Shown one piece after another: positions 26,897-28,861 of a DNA stretch of 28,861 nucleotides (its first letter is position 1; each line of letters starts with the position of its first letter). Origin of the DNA: a virus. The notes below the pieces were generated by a model. The model ran no database searches. It was not told the DNA's origin and was given only the letters and a program-made list of their open reading frames with translations. The position numbers were made by a program, and so were the translations under genes. The stretch spans positions 1 through 28,861 of the IMG/VR virus record IMGVR_UViG_3300037070_006643; one strand, 5' to 3'.

Positions 26897-27661
26897 ATGA
26901 GCAAATTGATCATCGTCATCCCCGACCTGCAAGTCCCCTTCCATGACGAGAATTTCATCCGCTCGACTCGGAAGTTCGTGAAAGCGATGCGGGCCTCACC
27001 GCTGTACCGGACGGTGGAGGTCGGTCAGATCGGCGACCTGATGGACCAGCCACAGACCGGCCGCTGGAACAAGGGGGCTGCTGGGGAATTCGCCGGTGAC
27101 TTCTGGGCGGATGTCCGGGAAACCCGCGCGGTGATCGCCGACTACGGTTTCGACTGGGTGAAGATCGGCAATCACGATCGTCGAGTTCTGGAGTACATCG
27201 AGAAGTACAATCCGGCGCTTCACGGCCCCGAGTCGGAAATCACTCTGGAGTGGATGCTCCGGATCGATCCGAAGAAGACGAAGCTCCAGCACAAGCCGTT
27301 TGTGATGGCGCCGGACTGGATCGCCGCCCACGGGGATGAGGGTTCCCTCTCTCCGGTGCCCGGCCGGACTGCTTTCGGTCTGGCGATGCGCTGGGACCGT
27401 TCGGTTGTCTGCGGCCACACCCACCGCGCTGGTCACGTCTCGACGACCATCGGCCGGGAACCCGACCGGCGCCGGATCACCGGCATGGAAGTCGGAAACG
27501 GGATGGTGGAGGACGCTGCGACGTACATCAAGCACGGTTCACCGAACTGGCAGAAGGGCCTCGGTCTTTTCGTGGTCGACCGGGGAAGAACCTTCGAACA
27601 CCTGATCACGATGGACTCGGACTGCACGTTCGAGTGGAACGGAAAGGTTTACCGGCCATGA
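26897..27661 (+). CDS. Calcineurin-like metallophosphoesterase
   Basis: The 254-residue product has the metal-binding motif series: IPDLQVPFHD (Asp10, with Gln12 in place of the usual His), GQIGDLMD (Asp47), GNHD (91-94), AHGDEG (144-149) and GHTHR (173-177). This family hydrolyses phosphomono- or diesters with two metals, and some phage members act on nucleic acids or nucleotides. There is no signal peptide, so it acts in the cytoplasm. GGAGAG upstream supports ATG 26897. It overlaps the next gene (ATGA). The substrate is unknown. Confidence 0.85.
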   Translation: MSKLIIVIPDLQVPFHDENFIRSTRKFVKAMRASPLYRTVEVGQIGDLMDQPQTGRWNKGAAGEFAGDFWADVRETRAVIADYGFDWVKIGNHDRRVLEYIEKYNPALHGPESEITLEWMLRIDPKKTKLQHKPFVMAPDWIAAHGDEGSLSPVPGRTAFGLAMRWDRSVVCGHTHRAGHVSTTIGREPDRRRITGMEVGNGMVEDAATYIKHGSPNWQKGLGLFVVDRGRTFEHLITMDSDCTFEWNGKVYRP

Positions 27662-27867
27662 GCGTTTACAACAGCCTGATGTCGGGGGATCCTTACACCC
27701 CGCCGCGCTCCAGCCGGTTGAAGCTGAGTGCCGTCGACGTCGCCGACATCCGGCGCCTGTATCACCACGAGGGCTGGACTCAGGTCGCTCTCGCCGAGCA
27801 GTACGGGGTTACTCAGCCCCAGATCTCCAAGGTCATCAACAAGCTTCAGTGGAAGGACTCATCCTGA
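27658..27867 (+). CDS. Small HTH DNA-binding protein
   Basis: The 69-residue product has one HTH at about 28-60: LYHHEGWTQVALAEQYGVTQ, then PQISKVINKLQW. It resembles resolvase- or Mor-type HTHs (GWTQ.ALAEQYGV.Q..IS). The N-terminus is flexible. ATG 27658 overlaps the upstream stop, and its stop overlaps the next ATG. It probably regulates genes here; the target is unknown. Confidence 0.7.
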   Translation: MSVYNSLMSGDPYTPPRSSRLKLSAVDVADIRRLYHHEGWTQVALAEQYGVTQPQISKVINKLQWKDSS

Positions 27868-28142
27868 TGCCCGCCTGGTGTCTCACCGTTCACCTGTCTC
27901 ATTTCTGGAGAAACAGCGAGCTCTCCTTCGAGGAGAAGCGCGACGGGATCGTCGATGTCCTCCGGAAGTCGCGATGGCGGCACATCACCCCGTGCGCCGA
28001 CTCGTACGTCGGGCTGGTCGACGAGCTGGAGGAGACCGGTAACATCGAGTGGTTCGATGCGGTGTTCAACGAGCTGTACAGCCTCGCCGACAGCGACGGG
28101 GTGTGGATCGAAACTCACGGAAAGGTAGTGAAGGTCTCATGA
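27867..28142 (+). CDS. Hypothetical protein
   Basis: The 91-residue product starts MPAWCLTVHLSHFWRNSELS. It is mixed alpha/beta (EEKRDGIVDVLRKSRWR, YVGLVDELEETGN, FNELYSLADSDGVWIETHG). It resembles small phage 'VHLSx' proteins of unknown function. The start overlaps the upstream stop (TGATG). Confidence 0.65.
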   Translation: MPAWCLTVHLSHFWRNSELSFEEKRDGIVDVLRKSRWRHITPCADSYVGLVDELEETGNIEWFDAVFNELYSLADSDGVWIETHGKVVKVS

Positions 28143-28414
28143 GTCGCTTACCGGGCAAGGGCAAGGATTTCGACGACCAGTGGAACGAATCCCACCGCGA
28201 AGGCAAGAAGAAGGCCGCGCAAGGGATCGGGCCCTGGTACGACGACCACCGACTGGAAGCCCTCAAGCAGTCCTACGACGCCTCCGGAGGAACGTCCGGG
28301 GAGACCACCGGCGCCAAGCATGCAAAGCCTTCCAGTGACAGCTGTGTGACCGCCCTGGGGATCCTGGGCGGTCTCGCGTGGGCCATCACCGAAACCATCC
28401 GCCACCTCACCTGA
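28139..28414 (+). CDS. Basic protein with C-terminal hydrophobic segment
   Basis: The 91-residue product starts MSRLPGKGKDFDDQWNESHR. It is basic and polar to residue 67. It then has a hydrophobic stretch (CVTALGILGGLAWAITETI) that could be a C-terminal membrane anchor. It overlaps its upstream neighbour by 4 nt. The function is unknown. Confidence 0.6.
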   Translation: MSRLPGKGKDFDDQWNESHREGKKKAAQGIGPWYDDHRLEALKQSYDASGGTSGETTGAKHAKPSSDSCVTALGILGGLAWAITETIRHLT

Positions 28415-28426
28415 GGAGAACACACC

Positions 28427-28615
28427 GTGAGCCAGGAACTGAAGATCCGGGATTCCGTCGTGGCCGCTCTGTGCGCCGCCGCCGGACTGGAACCGAAGTC
28501 CGTCGGGGAGATTTGGATCACCCCTGAAGCTGTCACCTACGAGGTGTTCATGGAGCCCGAGCAGACGGGCTGTTCTGGAACGCGAACTGTGTTTGTCACC
28601 CACCCGTACAGCTGA
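28427..28615 (+). CDS. Small hypothetical protein
   Basis: The 62-residue product starts with GTG 28427 (VSQELKIRDSVVAALCAAAG), with a GAGGAG site upstream. A first helix and then beta strands (EIWITPEAVTYEVFM, TRTVFVTHPY) suggest an alpha/beta fold. Its stop overlaps the next ATG. The function is unknown. Confidence 0.6.
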   Translation: MSQELKIRDSVVAALCAAAGLEPKSVGEIWITPEAVTYEVFMEPEQTGCSGTRTVFVTHPYS

Positions 28616-28833
28616 TGGCCGCACGCCAACCGGCCAAGGGCTGCAAGGCCGGACACAAGAGTTGCACCTGCGGAATGCTGTGCTGCTCGATCACACCCGA
28701 GCGGGTTGAGGAGATTCAGTCCTCGGCCCGCTCGGGCACCAACTGGGCGTTGACCGCCCACCCCGGAGCCGCTTGTGAATGCGGACTCCGATCCTCGACC
28801 GTATGCCACCGTCACCCGAAAGGCCGACCGTGA
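28615..28833 (+). CDS. Cys-rich hypothetical protein
   Basis: The 72-residue product has Cys at 10, 17, 19, 23 and 24 (GCKAGHKSCTCGMLCC), then ACECG and a final C-H-R-H. The many Cys suggest zinc or Fe-S binding. The start overlaps the upstream stop (TGATG). It is not recognised. Confidence 0.6.
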   Translation: MAARQPAKGCKAGHKSCTCGMLCCSITPERVEEIQSSARSGTNWALTAHPGAACECGLRSSTVCHRHPKGRP

Positions 28834-28861
28834 ATTACCTGCAAGCCGCCCTGATCGGTAT
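28830..28861 (+). CDS. Truncated gene at the right edge
   Basis: A GTG at 28830 overlaps the upstream stop (GTGA) and opens a frame (VNYLQAALIG) that leaves the window. Only about 10 codons are seen, so no function can be given. Confidence 0.5.
   Translation, partial: MNYLQAALIG

Overview
The window is a stretch of a tailed double-stranded DNA phage genome (Caudoviricetes, HK97-type head) that most likely infects a high-GC actinomycete such as Streptomyces. The evidence is the complete head-morphogenesis block, a lysis cassette, dense overlapping short genes (many joined by ATGA or GTGA), frequent GTG starts with GGAGG-type ribosome binding sites, GC-rich codons, and several small zinc-ribbon and HTH proteins of the kind seen in actinophages. 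I see no host genes, integrase, tape measure or DNA polymerase here. The host assignment is inference.

Layout. 1-9152 (minus strand) is the virion block, read right to left: a Cys/His-rich small ORF, small terminase, large terminase, membrane protein, portal, ClpP-like prohead protease, HK97 major capsid, then five small beta-rich probable virion proteins plus a further structural-type protein, a coiled-coil/membrane protein and a truncated zinc-binding protein. 9153-9556 is a divergent intergenic region with a strikingly G-depleted tract whose minus strand can form a G-quadruplex. 9557-14123 (plus) holds small accessory genes, a predicted lipoprotein, a tRNA-like element and an FtsK/TraB-like ATPase behind a structured leader. 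It ends in an 18-bp UUCG-capped terminator shared with the converging operon. 14183-19440 (minus) is an operon with an RHH regulator, several small unknown proteins, an excisionase-like HTH, a RepA/RecA-like ATPase and, downstream of that ATPase gene, an iteron-like array of twelve TGTTCGCA octamers. 19550-20609 (plus) is the lysis cassette (CHAP endolysin, holin). 20678-21105 is a promoter followed by an rRNA-leader (boxA)-like motif and a tRNA-like structure. 21142-28861 (plus) carries small membrane proteins, a WYL-like protein, a double-HTH regulator, endonuclease VII, a Cas4/RecB-like Fe-S nuclease, an HNH endonuclease, a candidate DNA-binding protein, a second tRNA-like element, a metallophosphoesterase and small genes of unknown function.

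How the parts fit. The minus-strand left block packages DNA and builds heads. The ATPase/iteron operon looks plasmid-like and may be the replication initiation module. The endonuclease VII and Cas4-like genes form a recombination or DNA-processing module. The most unusual signals are non-coding: the iteron array, two hairpins with different stems but an identical 10-nt loop next to the capsid gene, a tandem-hairpin leader before the FtsK-like gene, the rRNA-leader-like motif with a tRNA-like structure, and two compact tRNA-like elements. All functional assignments come from reading motifs by eye; no database search was run.
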